DNA from: Marinomonas spartinae
Lineage (GTDB): Bacteria; Pseudomonadota; Gammaproteobacteria; Pseudomonadales; Marinomonadaceae
Assembly (NCBI RefSeq): GCF_900089775.1
Contig: NZ_FLOB01000019.1
Location: 1-46,567 of the forward strand
Length of the DNA: 46,567 bases
Direction: 5' to 3'
The notes under the pieces were generated by a model. The model did no database searches, was not told where the DNA came from, and was given only the letters and a program-made list of their open reading frames with translations. This document shows, one piece after another, positions 8,159 through 17,483 of the stretch; the first letter of the stretch is position 1, and each line of letters starts with the position of its first letter. A program made the translations under genes and the position numbers.

Positions 8159-9504
8159 CCAAGTCAATTGCTGCGCTGTGTCCGGCACTTTTTTTAACCG
8201 CACCGGCTTCTAATCAGGGGAAAACGACCATTACAGCGGCCTTGGCGCGGTATTTTACGAAGCAGGGTAAGGTGGTGCGTGTGTTTAAAACCGGGCCCGA
8301 TTATTTGGATCCACAAATTCTGGCCCAGGCGTCTCAGCAACCTGTAGAACAGTTAGATATTTGGATGGCTGGAGACGATTACTGCCAAGATAGACTCTAT
8401 CGTGCTGCCCAAGAAGCGGACTTGATTCTTGTTGAAGGGGCGATGGGCATGTTTGACGGCGAACCCTCCAGTGCTGATTTAGCGGCTCGTTTTGATATCC
8501 CCATGGCAATTGTGATGGACGTAAAGGGCATGGCACAAACCGCAGCGGCGGTTGCCTCCGGCCTAGCGAACTTTCGTCATGATGTTGAAATTGCGGGTTT
8601 GATCGCAAATCGCTGTGGCAGTGAGCGCCATGCTCAACTGATTCGTGATGCATTGCCAGATAATTTGCCCTTACTAGTAACGCTCAAGCGTGATGAAGAG
8701 GTGACGTTGCCAGAGCGCCATCTAGGGTTAGTGCAAGCCGAGGAAGTCAAAGATGAATTAGAATTGCGTTTTGAAGCCGCTGTCGATTGGTTGCAACAAA
8801 GTGCGGATAAAGGCTTATTAGCGCTGCCTAAAGTCGTGTCTTTTCAACCCGCGAAAAAACCAGTAAACACTATAAAGACTGAGCCATTACTGCAGGGAAA
8901 AACCATAGCCGTTGCCAACGATGCAGCCTTTAGCTTTATCTACGACGCCAATGTAAATGTGTTAACAGATCTAGGGGCGAAGGTGGTCTTTTTCTCGCCA
9001 TTAAATGATGCAGAGGTGCCCGAAGCTGATGCTTTATGGTTGCCAGGTGGTTACCCAGAATTGCATGCCAAGGCGTTGTCAGAAAACGTCAGTATGCGCA
9101 CGTCCATTCAGGCATTTTACCAATCCGGTCAGCCGATTTTAGCCGAGTGTGGTGGCATGCTTTATAGTTTAGAAACCTTGACGGATTTAGAGGAAAGCGA
9201 GTACCGCATGTTAGGTATTCTGGAGGGACAAGGCGCGATGCGGGGGAAGCGTGGTTGTCAAGGTATGCAAACGGCTGTTATGCCAGAAGGTGACATTCGT
9301 GGACATGCCCATCATCGGTCCCGTAGCGCCAATACCCCCACTCCTGTGGGTTATGGTCGCCGTCAGCGTCATCCTGCACCGGGGGAGCCAATTTATCAGC
9401 AAAAAGCGTTAACGGCGAGCTATCTACATTTGTTCTTTCCCTCTAATGTGGAAGCGACTGCAAAGTTATTTTTAAAGCAAGCTTCGTCCTTAGCGAGCGA
9501 GTAA
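8155..9504 (+). CDS. cobB: Cobyrinate a,c-diamide synthase
   Basis: The 449-residue protein has an N-terminal dethiobiotin-synthetase-like ATP-binding domain (P-loop region APASNQGKTT near residues 17-26, then KTGPDYLDP and EGAMGMFDG) and a C-terminal class I glutamine amidotransferase domain with the nucleophile Cys in ILAECGGM and a conserved ASYLHLFF near the end. It amidates the a and c side chains of (hydrogeno)byrinate with glutamine and ATP in the cytoplasm. Length agrees with CobB/CbiA. The start ATG overlaps the upstream stop by 4 bases, indicating translational coupling. Sequence alone does not distinguish whether the substrate already contains cobalt (CbiA) or not (CobB). Confidence 0.92.
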   Translation: MTKSIAALCPALFLTAPASNQGKTTITAALARYFTKQGKVVRVFKTGPDYLDPQILAQASQQPVEQLDIWMAGDDYCQDRLYRAAQEADLILVEGAMGMFDGEPSSADLAARFDIPMAIVMDVKGMAQTAAAVASGLANFRHDVEIAGLIANRCGSERHAQLIRDALPDNLPLLVTLKRDEEVTLPERHLGLVQAEEVKDELELRFEAAVDWLQQSADKGLLALPKVVSFQPAKKPVNTIKTEPLLQGKTIAVANDAAFSFIYDANVNVLTDLGAKVVFFSPLNDAEVPEADALWLPGGYPELHAKALSENVSMRTSIQAFYQSGQPILAECGGMLYSLETLTDLEESEYRMLGILEGQGAMRGKRGCQGMQTAVMPEGDIRGHAHHRSRSANTPTPVGYGRRQRHPAPGEPIYQQKALTASYLHLFFPSNVEATAKLFLKQASSLASE

Positions 9505-9516
9505 GGCTAGGTAATT

Positions 9517-10662
9517 ATGTGGCCAGAAAGTGCTGACGAGCCTGCTCCCCTTCGCACAGGGTTGACCACAGGAACCTGTGCAACAGCCTGTTGTGTGGCC
9601 GCGGCACAAGCGCTTTTAGGTGGTCATCAAACCTCACAGGTGAGTGTGACTTTACCTAAGGGGCAAACGGTTGAACTGACCATTGAGTCCTATCAAGCGT
9701 TGGACTTAACCTTGGAAAAGGGTATTAGAACATCAACGGTTAAGGATGCAGGAGATGATCCAGACGCGACCCATGGCGCAACGGTGTTCGTTGAGCTGCG
9801 TTTGACAGCCGAGCAAGGGGTTCAATTTTTTGCGGCTCAAGGGGTCGGTACGGTAACCCGAACGGGCCTTGTATTAGCCGTTGGTGAGCCTGCCATTAAT
9901 CCCGTGCCTAGAAACATGATGGTGAGCCATTTGACCGAGTTCGCTAAACGTTATGATTATAACGGCGGCTTTGCTGTTTCTGTTGGCGTAGTCAATGGTG
10001 AGCAAATTGCCCTGAAAACCATGAACCCTCGTTTGGGCATTGTGGGAGGGCTATCTATTCTTGGCACCACGGGAATTGTGCGGCCTTTTTCTTGCGCTGC
10101 TTACATCGCCTCGATCCATCAAGGGATTGATGTGGCCCGAGCCAATGGTCTGACACATATTGCGGCCACGACGGGCAATGCCAGTGAAGTGGCAATAAAA
10201 CAGCATTATGGCTTAACAGACATGGCTTTGATTGAAATGGGTGACTTTGTCGGCGCCGTGTTAAAGCATATTCGAAAAGTGGAGCACGCTGCCTCGATTC
10301 AATTAAGCAAACTCAGTATTTGTGGTGGCTTTGGTAAAATCAGTAAACTGGCCCAACAGCATATGGATTTAAACAGTCGAGTCTCGAGTATTAATTTAGA
10401 GGCCTTGGCGGATCTTGCGGCCACTCTGGGTGCCAATGAATCACTTCAAACGCGTATGCGAGGGGCCAATACCAGTGTGGAAGCCTTGGCGTTGTTTAAG
10501 CAACATGCTAATGGCAACCAAGAAAATTTGGCGGATGCTGTGTGCCAGCAGGCGCTGTTGTTTGCTCGCCGCTATATTCCTGATCATATGGCATTGGAAG
10601 TGTGGTCGATTGATCGCAAAGGCCAGTTTGTAGGCTTTGCCACCGATACAAAGATTGAATAG
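9517..10662 (+). CDS. cbiD: Cobalt-precorrin-5B C1-methyltransferase CbiD
   Basis: The 381-residue protein has the CbiD signature at its start, [13 protein letters not shown], followed by [12 protein letters not shown] and [10 protein letters not shown], with [10 protein letters not shown] and TTGNASE further on. CbiD adds the C1 methyl group using SAM. It belongs to the cobalt-early (anaerobic) pathway, but pseudomonads with an otherwise aerobic pathway also use it in place of CobF. It lies 12 bases after cobB and 5 bases before cobK, inside the operon. Nothing appears truncated. Confidence 0.93.
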   Translation: MWPESADEPAPLRTGLTTGTCATACCVAAAQALLGGHQTSQVSVTLPKGQTVELTIESYQALDLTLEKGIRTSTVKDAGDDPDATHGATVFVELRLTAEQGVQFFAAQGVGTVTRTGLVLAVGEPAINPVPRNMMVSHLTEFAKRYDYNGGFAVSVGVVNGEQIALKTMNPRLGIVGGLSILGTTGIVRPFSCAAYIASIHQGIDVARANGLTHIAATTGNASEVAIKQHYGLTDMALIEMGDFVGAVLKHIRKVEHAASIQLSKLSICGGFGKISKLAQQHMDLNSRVSSINLEALADLAATLGANESLQTRMRGANTSVEALALFKQHANGNQENLADAVCQQALLFARRYIPDHMALEVWSIDRKGQFVGFATDTKIE

Positions 10663-10667
10663 AGGGG

Positions 10668-11486
10668 ATGATGGCGTTGGATGCAAAAGAGCGAACAAAA
10701 AAGCTGCTGCTACTTGGTGGAACGGCGGATGCCAGACGGCTGGCGGATGCGCTGCATCAAGCGGGCATCCGCGTGATATACAGTTTGGCTGGCTTGGTGC
10801 GCGTCCCTAAAGTGGATTGTGAATTAGTGGTCGGTGGCTTTACGCAATTTGGTGGGTTAGCCAACTATCTAACCGAACAGAATGTTGCTGCTATTTTGGA
10901 TGTCACCCACCCTTATGCGCAAACCATGAGCAGCAAAGCGGTTGAGGCCGCTAGGGAGGTTGGTATCCCTTGTTGGCGTTTCCATCGCCCCGCGTGGCAA
11001 GCTGTCGCGGGAGATCAATGGCGTTATTATGACGACGATGAAGCACTTATTTTGCAATTAGCTCATTTTAAGCGTCCATTACTGAGCGCGGGTCAAGTGA
11101 ACGAAGACTCGTTGCAACGCATTTTACAGCTGCCAAGTATTGAATATGTAGTGTTGCGAACGGCAGTGGCGCCTGCATTTGATCTGCCTAGGGCAGTACA
11201 TTGGGTAAAAGCCATTGGGCCTTTTCACCTGGAAGAAGAACAGCATTTATTGCAGGCTCAACAAGTGGATGTCATTGTCAGCAAAAGCAGTGGAGGCAGC
11301 GCCACCTATGCTAAGTTGGAAGCGGCCCGAGCGTTATCTATCCCTGTTTTGCTACACACAAGGCCACGCTTGCCGGAAGCGGATCAAGAATTCAGCGACA
11401 CAGATAAGTGCCTGCAAGCGTGTTTAGCGGCTTGGGGGAACATCATTCCGACTTTTAAAAATCAACAAAAAGACAACCAACAGTGA
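10668..11486 (+). CDS. cobK: Precorrin-6A reductase CobK/CbiJ
   Basis: The 272-residue protein has the CobK/CbiJ features: LLLLGGTADARRLADAL near the N-terminus, YSLAGLVRVP, VGGFTQFGGLANYL, DVTHPYAQTMS and later VSKSSGGSATYAKLEAA. It reduces the C18-C19 double bond of precorrin-6A with NAD(P)H. Two ATGs lie in tandem (10668 and 10671) after the RBS AGAGGGG; the spacing is short for both, so a TTG at 10677 is also possible. The stop overlaps the cobH start by 4 bases (GTGA). Confidence 0.9.
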   Translation: MMALDAKERTKKLLLLGGTADARRLADALHQAGIRVIYSLAGLVRVPKVDCELVVGGFTQFGGLANYLTEQNVAAILDVTHPYAQTMSSKAVEAAREVGIPCWRFHRPAWQAVAGDQWRYYDDDEALILQLAHFKRPLLSAGQVNEDSLQRILQLPSIEYVVLRTAVAPAFDLPRAVHWVKAIGPFHLEEEQHLLQAQQVDVIVSKSSGGSATYAKLEAARALSIPVLLHTRPRLPEADQEFSDTDKCLQACLAAWGNIIPTFKNQQKDNQQ

Positions 11487-12160
11487 CTCAAGATACTTTT
11501 TTTCAACAGGTTTCCGACAACGCTTATCAATATGAGAACAACCCTCAGGCGATTGAGCAGGAGAGCTTTCGGCAAATTCGCGAATTGACCGATCTATCGG
11601 CTTTTACTCAAGATCAACAACAAGTAGTGATGCGAGTGGTGCATAGTTTGGGCTTTCCTGATGTGTCGACCCAAATGCGTTTTAGCCAACATGCCACCCA
11701 AGCAGGGCGCGAGGCGTTAGCAAAACATTGTGCCATTTTGTGTGATGTGGAGATGGTCAAGCAAGGTGTGACCAAACGCATGATAGAACGTGAACCCTTG
11801 TGTTTTCTAAACGATCCTCGTACTGCTGAACTGGCAAAAAACAAAGGGGAAACTCGATCTATGGCAGCCTTGAGTTTATGGCAAGACACTCTAGCGGGCA
11901 GTGTGGTGCTTATTGGGAATGCACCGACGGCGCTGTTTCGTTTATTGGAGATGATCGCACAAGGGGCGCCCAAGCCCGCTTTAATTATAGGAATGCCAGT
12001 GGGGTTTGTGGGGGCGGCTGAGTCGAAAGAGGCGTTGTGGCAAGTCCATGAAAGGCTTGGTATCGAATGCATGACGTTGCTTGGTCGCATGGGGGGCAGT
12101 GCAGTGACTTCCGCCAGTTGTAACGCTTTATTGCGTTGTAATATTCAAGAGTATTATTAG
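11483..12160 (+). CDS. cobH: Precorrin-8X methylmutase CobH/CbiC
   Basis: The 225-residue protein matches the CobH/CbiC family: VVMRVVHSLGFPD carries the expected catalytic His, followed by CAILCDVEMVKQGV, IGNAPTALFRLLEM, KPALIIGMPVGFVGAAESKE and GRMGGSAVTSA. It moves the C11 methyl group to C12 to give hydrogenobyrinate (or the cobalt form). The start is GTG at 11483, overlapping the cobK stop. Short gap (about 25 bases) before cobL. Confidence 0.94.
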   Translation: MTQDTFFQQVSDNAYQYENNPQAIEQESFRQIRELTDLSAFTQDQQQVVMRVVHSLGFPDVSTQMRFSQHATQAGREALAKHCAILCDVEMVKQGVTKRMIEREPLCFLNDPRTAELAKNKGETRSMAALSLWQDTLAGSVVLIGNAPTALFRLLEMIAQGAPKPALIIGMPVGFVGAAESKEALWQVHERLGIECMTLLGRMGGSAVTSASCNALLRCNIQEYY

Positions 12161-12185
12161 TGGAAGTGGGCGGTAAAGATAATTG

Positions 12186-13529
12186 ATGGAAAAAATACCG
12201 ATGAAAATACATGTTGTTGGCCTTGGGGTCGCGGAACAGGCGATACTCTCGGAAGAAGCGCAATTACTGCTTGCGAATTTATCTGCCAAGGACATTGTCT
12301 TGGGGGCCTCTCGCCAACATGACACCATTGCTCACTATTCTCATCAAGCCCAGAGACAGGCGTTACCTAAGCTAACACAATTGGCAGAGTTGTTTGGTCA
12401 GTGGCAAACCCAAGGGGCTGAGCAGGTGGTGGTCTTAGCGTCGGGGGATCCTCTCTATTATGGCATTGGGGCTTGGTTAGTACGTACTTTTCCGTTTGAA
12501 GCCTTGTGTTTTTATCCCAATGTGTCCAGCGTGCAAGTGGCTTGTCATCGCCTTGGTTTGTCTTTGCAAAACGTTCAGGTCGTGAGTTTGCATGGCCGTC
12601 CACTGGCCAGTTTACGTCGCCATTTGCAGTCAAACAAAACCTTGGTGTTACTGACCGACCAATACAGTCAACCGAAACAGATCGCTCAAGAATGCATCAT
12701 GGCTGGGATGGATCACAGTGAAATAACGGTGTGTGAGGCGCTAGGCTATGCCCATGAAAAAGTACGAACCTTTGTGGCCAAAGAGGGGCTTGAGAATGAC
12801 GCTGTGTTTGATCCATTGAATGTGATCGTGGTGAAAACCAGTCAACAAACGTCAATTTACCCAAGTGCTCCAGGTATTCCAGATGTGTCTTTTATTACCG
12901 ATAAAGGTGAAGGGAAAGGCATGATAACCAAGCGGGAAGTACGTCTGGCGGTTTTGTCTTATATGAATATCAATCAGGATGACACTGTTTGGGATATTGG
13001 TGCAGGTTGTGGTGGCGTCAGTGTGGAGTTGGCCTATTGGCATCCTCATAGTCGGATCATTGCCATTGAGCATCATGCCGAGCGTTTGGCATGTTTAAGG
13101 GCCAATCAAGAGCGCTTTGGTGTTGTACAGAATTTGTCTATTGTGGCGGGTCGGGCTCCTGATGCGCTGGTGGATTTACCCTTACCGAATAAAGTTTTTA
13201 TTGGCGGCAGTGATGGGGAGCTCTGCGTTTTACTTGAGAGTGTTTGGTCGATTTTACCGCTTGGTGGCACGTTGACAGTGAGTGCTGTGACCGAAGAGAC
13301 TAAATACCAAGTAATGCAATTTGTTCAGCAACGTGATCTAAAGCAAGACGCAAACGAACAGAGTGTGCAATTGTCTATCAGTAAGGGGGAGCGACTAGCA
13401 GGGCAACGCGTGTTTCGCCCAAATTTGCCCGTGAGCCTTTTTCATTTTTCTAAGCTTAGTGGTAAAGTCGCGCCCCATTATCATTATGTTCTCAAAGAAA
13501 GCACGAATGCCTTTAAGGAAAACGCCTAA
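12186..13529 (+). CDS. cobL: Precorrin-6Y C5,15-methyltransferase (decarboxylating), CbiE-CbiT fusion
   Basis: This 447-residue protein fuses a CbiE-type tetrapyrrole methylase (about residues 1-225; VVGLGV, LASGDPLYYGIG, PNVSSVQVACHRLG) with a CbiT-type SAM-dependent methyltransferase (about 235-430; TKREVRLAVLSYM, WDIGAGCGGVSVELA, FIGGSDGE). The fusion corresponds to CobL, which methylates C5 and C15 and decarboxylates the C12 acetate. The start is uncertain: ATG at 12186 or ATG at 12201, the latter with GGAAAAA at good spacing. The last base of the stop is the first base of cobI. Confidence 0.93.
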   Translation: MEKIPMKIHVVGLGVAEQAILSEEAQLLLANLSAKDIVLGASRQHDTIAHYSHQAQRQALPKLTQLAELFGQWQTQGAEQVVVLASGDPLYYGIGAWLVRTFPFEALCFYPNVSSVQVACHRLGLSLQNVQVVSLHGRPLASLRRHLQSNKTLVLLTDQYSQPKQIAQECIMAGMDHSEITVCEALGYAHEKVRTFVAKEGLENDAVFDPLNVIVVKTSQQTSIYPSAPGIPDVSFITDKGEGKGMITKREVRLAVLSYMNINQDDTVWDIGAGCGGVSVELAYWHPHSRIIAIEHHAERLACLRANQERFGVVQNLSIVAGRAPDALVDLPLPNKVFIGGSDGELCVLLESVWSILPLGGTLTVSAVTEETKYQVMQFVQQRDLKQDANEQSVQLSISKGERLAGQRVFRPNLPVSLFHFSKLSGKVAPHYHYVLKESTNAFKENA

Positions 13530-14269
13530 TGAATGGCATGGACACAGAAGAAAAACAGGGTCGATTTATTGGTGTCGGTGTCGGACCCGGCGACCCAGAG
13601 TTAATTACCCTAAAAGCCTTACGTTTAATTCAATCCGCCGATGTGATCAGTTATCTTGCGAATGCCGAAGGAGGCTCTCAAGCGAAAAGCATTGCCTGTG
13701 AAGCGTTTGTTGGTGTGGCTCATAAACAGCATGAAATAGCCATCGTGATGCCCATGTCTACCGACCGTCAGCTGGCTAACGACGCTTATGATCGCGGTGC
13801 TAAGGCTATTGCCCATGAATTATCACAAGGTAAGGATGTGGTATTTTTATGTGAGGGGGATCCCTTGTTTTTTGGTTCCTTTGCCTATTTACTAGAGCGC
13901 TTAGAAGGACGCTTTGCATGCCAGGTAATACCTGGAGTGTCGTCCATCAATGCGGCATCGTCAGCCCTGAATCACCCGTTAACGGTCTTAAAAGAATCGT
14001 TAGCTGTAGTGAGTGGGCGTCATTCGCCAGAGCAAATTGATAGTGCACTTGAGCAACATGATAGTGTCGTCATTATGAAAGCAGGGCGAGCGCGTCCGCG
14101 TATTTTAATGGCCTTGCGTAAGACCAATCGAATACAGGATGCGAAATATCTAGAATATATCGGTCGCGACAATGAACGTATTGTTCATGATGTATCGACC
14201 TTGGAAAATGGTGCTGGGCCGTACTTTTCACTTTTTGTCGTGACCAAATCGGAGCGAGGCACCCGATGA
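13529..14269 (+). CDS. cobI: Precorrin-2 C20-methyltransferase CobI/CbiL
   Basis: The 246-residue protein is a tetrapyrrole methylase with GVGVGPGDPELITLKALRLI at the N-terminus, CEGDPLFFGSFAYLLERL and PGVSSINAASSALNHPL, all typical of CobI/CbiL. It makes precorrin-3A from precorrin-2 using SAM. It overlaps cobL by one base and cbiG by four bases, so translation is coupled along the operon. Confidence 0.93.
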   Translation: MNGMDTEEKQGRFIGVGVGPGDPELITLKALRLIQSADVISYLANAEGGSQAKSIACEAFVGVAHKQHEIAIVMPMSTDRQLANDAYDRGAKAIAHELSQGKDVVFLCEGDPLFFGSFAYLLERLEGRFACQVIPGVSSINAASSALNHPLTVLKESLAVVSGRHSPEQIDSALEQHDSVVIMKAGRARPRILMALRKTNRIQDAKYLEYIGRDNERIVHDVSTLENGAGPYFSLFVVTKSERGTR

Positions 14270-15021
14270 TTCGAGTGATTGCGTTAACGCCAGCCGGAAA
14301 AGAACTGGCCCAGCGCTTACGGACTTTTTGGCCCGACAGTGCCCTAGACTATAAACCAAAGCCGTTCGCCGAGCAGGTGCAAAGGGCATTTGAACAGGGG
14401 GAGTCGCTGATTTTTATCTGTGCCACTGGCATTGTTATGAGAACGCTTGCTCCTGTGATCCAAAACAAGCGTCAAGATCCTCCAGTGTTGGTATTGGATG
14501 AAGAAGGCAAGTTTGTCATCCCGCTTTTGTCTGGTCACGAGGGGGGAGCCAATGAGTGGGGGTCACAAGTGGCACAAACACTTGGCGCCCAATTGGTAGT
14601 GACGACGGCAAAGCCTTATCTGAATCCGGTTTACACTCTTGGTATGGGGTGTGAGCGTGGGTGTCCGTTGGCGTTTCTTGAAAGCTTAATGCTCGAAGCG
14701 TTAGATCAAAACGACTTAACCCCAAGTGATATTAATTCACTCAGTAGCATTGATATTAAAGCGGATGAAGTGAATCTTATCGCGTTAGCGGAAAAATACG
14801 ATTGGGTCTTTCATACTTTTTCAGCCGATCAACTCTCTACCATGGAAGCTTTCCTTAGTTCTCGCTCTGAATACGTTTATAACACCGTTGGCGTCTACGG
14901 TGTGGCGGAATCCGCCGCTTTGTTCGCTGCCCACAATGTGACGGGCTCAGAGCCAGAGCTAATGCTTAATAAAATAAAAAATGCCAAAGCGACTTGTGCT
15001 ATAGGGCGTTCCTTTCCATAA
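14266..15021 (+). CDS. cbiG: CbiG-type cobalt-precorrin-5A hydrolase, shortened (no middle domain)
   Basis: At 251 residues this is much shorter than classical CbiG (about 350). The N-terminal CbiG_N part is clear (FICATGIVMRTLAPVIQNK, DEEGKFVIPLLSGHEGGANEW), and it runs almost directly into the CbiG_C/CobE part (YTLGMGCERGCPLAFLESLMLEAL, DEVNLIALAEKYDW, VYGVAESAAL). The middle domain of the classical protein appears to be absent. CbiG opens the delta-lactone and releases the C20-derived fragment in the cobalt-early route; CobE, with only the C-terminal part, occurs in aerobic pathways. It is the last gene of the operon. The enzymatic role in this organism is uncertain. Confidence 0.82.
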   Translation: MIRVIALTPAGKELAQRLRTFWPDSALDYKPKPFAEQVQRAFEQGESLIFICATGIVMRTLAPVIQNKRQDPPVLVLDEEGKFVIPLLSGHEGGANEWGSQVAQTLGAQLVVTTAKPYLNPVYTLGMGCERGCPLAFLESLMLEALDQNDLTPSDINSLSSIDIKADEVNLIALAEKYDWVFHTFSADQLSTMEAFLSSRSEYVYNTVGVYGVAESAALFAAHNVTGSEPELMLNKIKNAKATCAIGRSFP

Positions 15022-15540
15022 AGCTGATGACGTTTAGTCATCCCCAATCGTCGGCATTTTTCTGAAAAATGGCGCTGTGTTATCGGCGTACTTTTGTGCT
15101 GGTTTTTCATTGTAAAGACTGGATGAGTACAAGGTGATGCTTGATAAAAGCGACATGCTATTGATGTCGTGACAGCAAAGTTGTAGAAATGTGTACTTTT
15201 GTCAATAAAAAGTAAAAAAATTAAGACTGGGGGATAGGAAGAATGCCCTCATTAAGGTACTCTTCTAGCAAATTAGCTATGGAAGCGTCTTCTAAACGGA
15301 TTTTTATTCTGAGTGTTTTACCACTCACTCCTTGTGAAAAAAAAATTATAAATCATAAGGTTGAATTCTCTTATAAAAATGTTTTTTCAGTGTGCTGTCT
15401 TTTACTTCTATTTTATATGTAGTTAACTGATTTTATTATTTTTTTGAGAGGTTCGAATAGAAAGTATGTCTTCTATATTTTTTGTATTGGTCATTTTAAT
15501 GGTGTAACTAATAACGGCCTCGTTGATAAGGGACATAACT
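15022..15540 (+). other. Long AT-rich intergenic region before the chemoreceptor
   Basis: About 520 bases lie between cbiG and the chemoreceptor gene. Only a small imperfect stem (15053-15073, arms rich in A and T) follows cbiG, and it lacks a convincing T tract. The second half is strongly AT-rich and presumably carries the chemoreceptor promoter. I found no RNA gene, riboswitch or convincing ORF in it. Confidence 0.5.
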
Positions 15541-17427
15541 ATGCAAATCTCCTTAAAAAATAGAATTCTATTTTTTACTCTTTTTCTCATTTTGATTATT
15601 TCATGTATTTTAACTTGGAACGGTTATTACCGGTTCAGTTCATTTAATACAAAGTCTGCTCTAGACAATCAAAAGGTTGAAACCAGTCTTGTTGCAGAGG
15701 CCCTTGATGAAAAAATAAATGGCTACTTCAAGGCTTTAAATAGTTTTTCGGTGAGTTTTAACGACGATTTAAACTTTTCAGATCAACAGCAGGTGATTAA
15801 GGCTCTAGATAAATTGAAAAAAACAGACCCTCATATTCTGGCGGCGTTTGTGGGACTGAAAAATGGTAAGTCTTTTGAAGGAGGCCGATTTTACCCTGGT
15901 TTTAACGCAAAAGAGTTAAATAAAGAATGGTATGTTCGCGCCTTTTCTGGTGAGAAAAATATCATTACTAAAGCGTATTTTGGCGAGGGAGAGCAAGCTG
16001 ATGTGTTTGCATTGGCTTCACCTATTTATCATGATGGTAATGTGGTCGCTGTGGTTTGTATTACATTAAAAGTGGCTGAGCTCACGGACTATATTAAAAC
16101 CTTAGTGCCTAAAAATAATGTGTTTGTATATGATGACTCTGGGTATGTCGTCTCAGCCCCTAGTAAAGAATTGTTGGGTAAAAATATTTACGATATTCGA
16201 CCAGACTACAAAAAATTTTCTTCAAGTCATCCTGTTCTTGACTATTCGATCGATGGTCGTGGTGTGAAAGCCTTTGCAGGAAAGTTAAAAGATCGTAATT
16301 GGACGGTTGTTTCTTTCACCTGGGATGATGTGGTTTCCAAGCCAAGTCAGGACATGTTAATTGGTTCCATCATTATTTTTGCTGTTTTGATTATTCTATC
16401 CCTATGTATTGTTTATATAGGTGTAGTAAATTTGGTTTACAAACCCATTGGCGGGGAACCAAAAGAAATCTCTCTGATCATTTCTCGAATTGCCAAAGGG
16501 GATTTATCCCAACCCTTAAAACAAAACGGTGATGAAACAGGAATTTATTCCTCAATTATTGCTTTGAATAATAAATTATCAGACATTATCAAAGGTAGTC
16601 TGTCGATTTCTGACAGTGTGTCATCGGCTTCCGAGGAATTAACCTTGGTGATGAAGAGCACGGCGGAGAACGCGCAAGAAGAACTTAAAGAGGTTGAGTC
16701 GATTGCCAATGCGGTGAATGAGTTGTCTAATGCGTCAGAAGAAGTCAGCGCGAACGCTGTTCAGGCAGAAGACCAAGCGAATAAGGCCATAGAGAGTGTA
16801 ACGAAAGGACACCAAGGGTTAGAAAAGTCGATTAACTTAACCCGCTCTATTAATACGACGTTTAATCAAACCGCAGAGATGATTGCCAAGTTACGTGAAG
16901 AAACGCTCAATATTGGTGAAGTCACTAATGTCATCAGCTCCATTTCTGAGCAGACAAATTTATTGGCACTCAATGCCGCCATTGAGGCCGCGCGTGCAGG
17001 CGAACAAGGTAGAGGCTTTGCAGTGGTCGCCGATGAAGTTCGAAGTCTTGCTGCGAAGACCCAAGAATCAACATCAACCATTCAAGCAATTATTAATACA
17101 TTGCAAGATCAGTCCAAAAAAGCCAATGACAATATGATCGAGAATGTGAGATCAATTGAGGAGTCCGTAGAGCTGGCTGAAAATGTGAAAGTGTCTTTTG
17201 ATGAATTAACGACATACGTTCGCACGCTTTCTGACATAAATACTCTCGTCGCTGCAGCGTCTCAAGAGCAGTTTAATGTCACGGCAGACATTAATAAAAA
17301 TACCGCGACAACGGTGGATTTAGTGAATCAAAATGTGTCAGCGGTTGAACAGACTCAGCAGGCGGCAAAAGAGTTGGCACAGTTAGCGTTGAAGCAAAAG
17401 GACACATTGGATTTCTTTAAGCATTAG
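15541..17427 (+). CDS. Methyl-accepting chemotaxis protein with dCache sensor domain
   Basis: The 628-residue protein has an N-terminal membrane helix (about 8-28), a periplasmic sensor region of about 245 residues ([38 protein letters not shown]) that looks like a double Cache domain, a second membrane helix (about 275-300), a HAMP domain and a cytoplasmic signalling domain with the MCP hairpin [19 protein letters not shown] and [15 protein letters not shown]. It senses small ligands, often amino or organic acids for this sensor class; the ligand is unknown. I chose ATG 15541 because AAGGGA lies about 8 bases upstream; a TTG at 15523 would add six residues. The SMP-30 gene follows after 56 bases. 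Confidence 0.93.
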   Translation: MQISLKNRILFFTLFLILIISCILTWNGYYRFSSFNTKSALDNQKVETSLVAEALDEKINGYFKALNSFSVSFNDDLNFSDQQQVIKALDKLKKTDPHILAAFVGLKNGKSFEGGRFYPGFNAKELNKEWYVRAFSGEKNIITKAYFGEGEQADVFALASPIYHDGNVVAVVCITLKVAELTDYIKTLVPKNNVFVYDDSGYVVSAPSKELLGKNIYDIRPDYKKFSSSHPVLDYSIDGRGVKAFAGKLKDRNWTVVSFTWDDVVSKPSQDMLIGSIIIFAVLIILSLCIVYIGVVNLVYKPIGGEPKEISLIISRIAKGDLSQPLKQNGDETGIYSSIIALNNKLSDIIKGSLSISDSVSSASEELTLVMKSTAENAQEELKEVESIANAVNELSNASEEVSANAVQAEDQANKAIESVTKGHQGLEKSINLTRSINTTFNQTAEMIAKLREETLNIGEVTNVISSISEQTNLLALNAAIEAARAGEQGRGFAVVADEVRSLAAKTQESTSTIQAIINTLQDQSKKANDNMIENVRSIEESVELAENVKVSFDELTTYVRTLSDINTLVAAASQEQFNVTADINKNTATTVDLVNQNVSAVEQTQQAAKELAQLALKQKDTLDFFKH

Positions 17428-17483
17428 GAGCCTTGCCAGACTCAGAAAGATTGGTTCTATCGTTAAAAAAGGAGTTGTTGTAT

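Noticed and set aside
15053..15073. A/T-rich stem after cbiG considered as the operon terminator
   Set aside because: Short, imperfect arms and no T tract beyond the stem itself.
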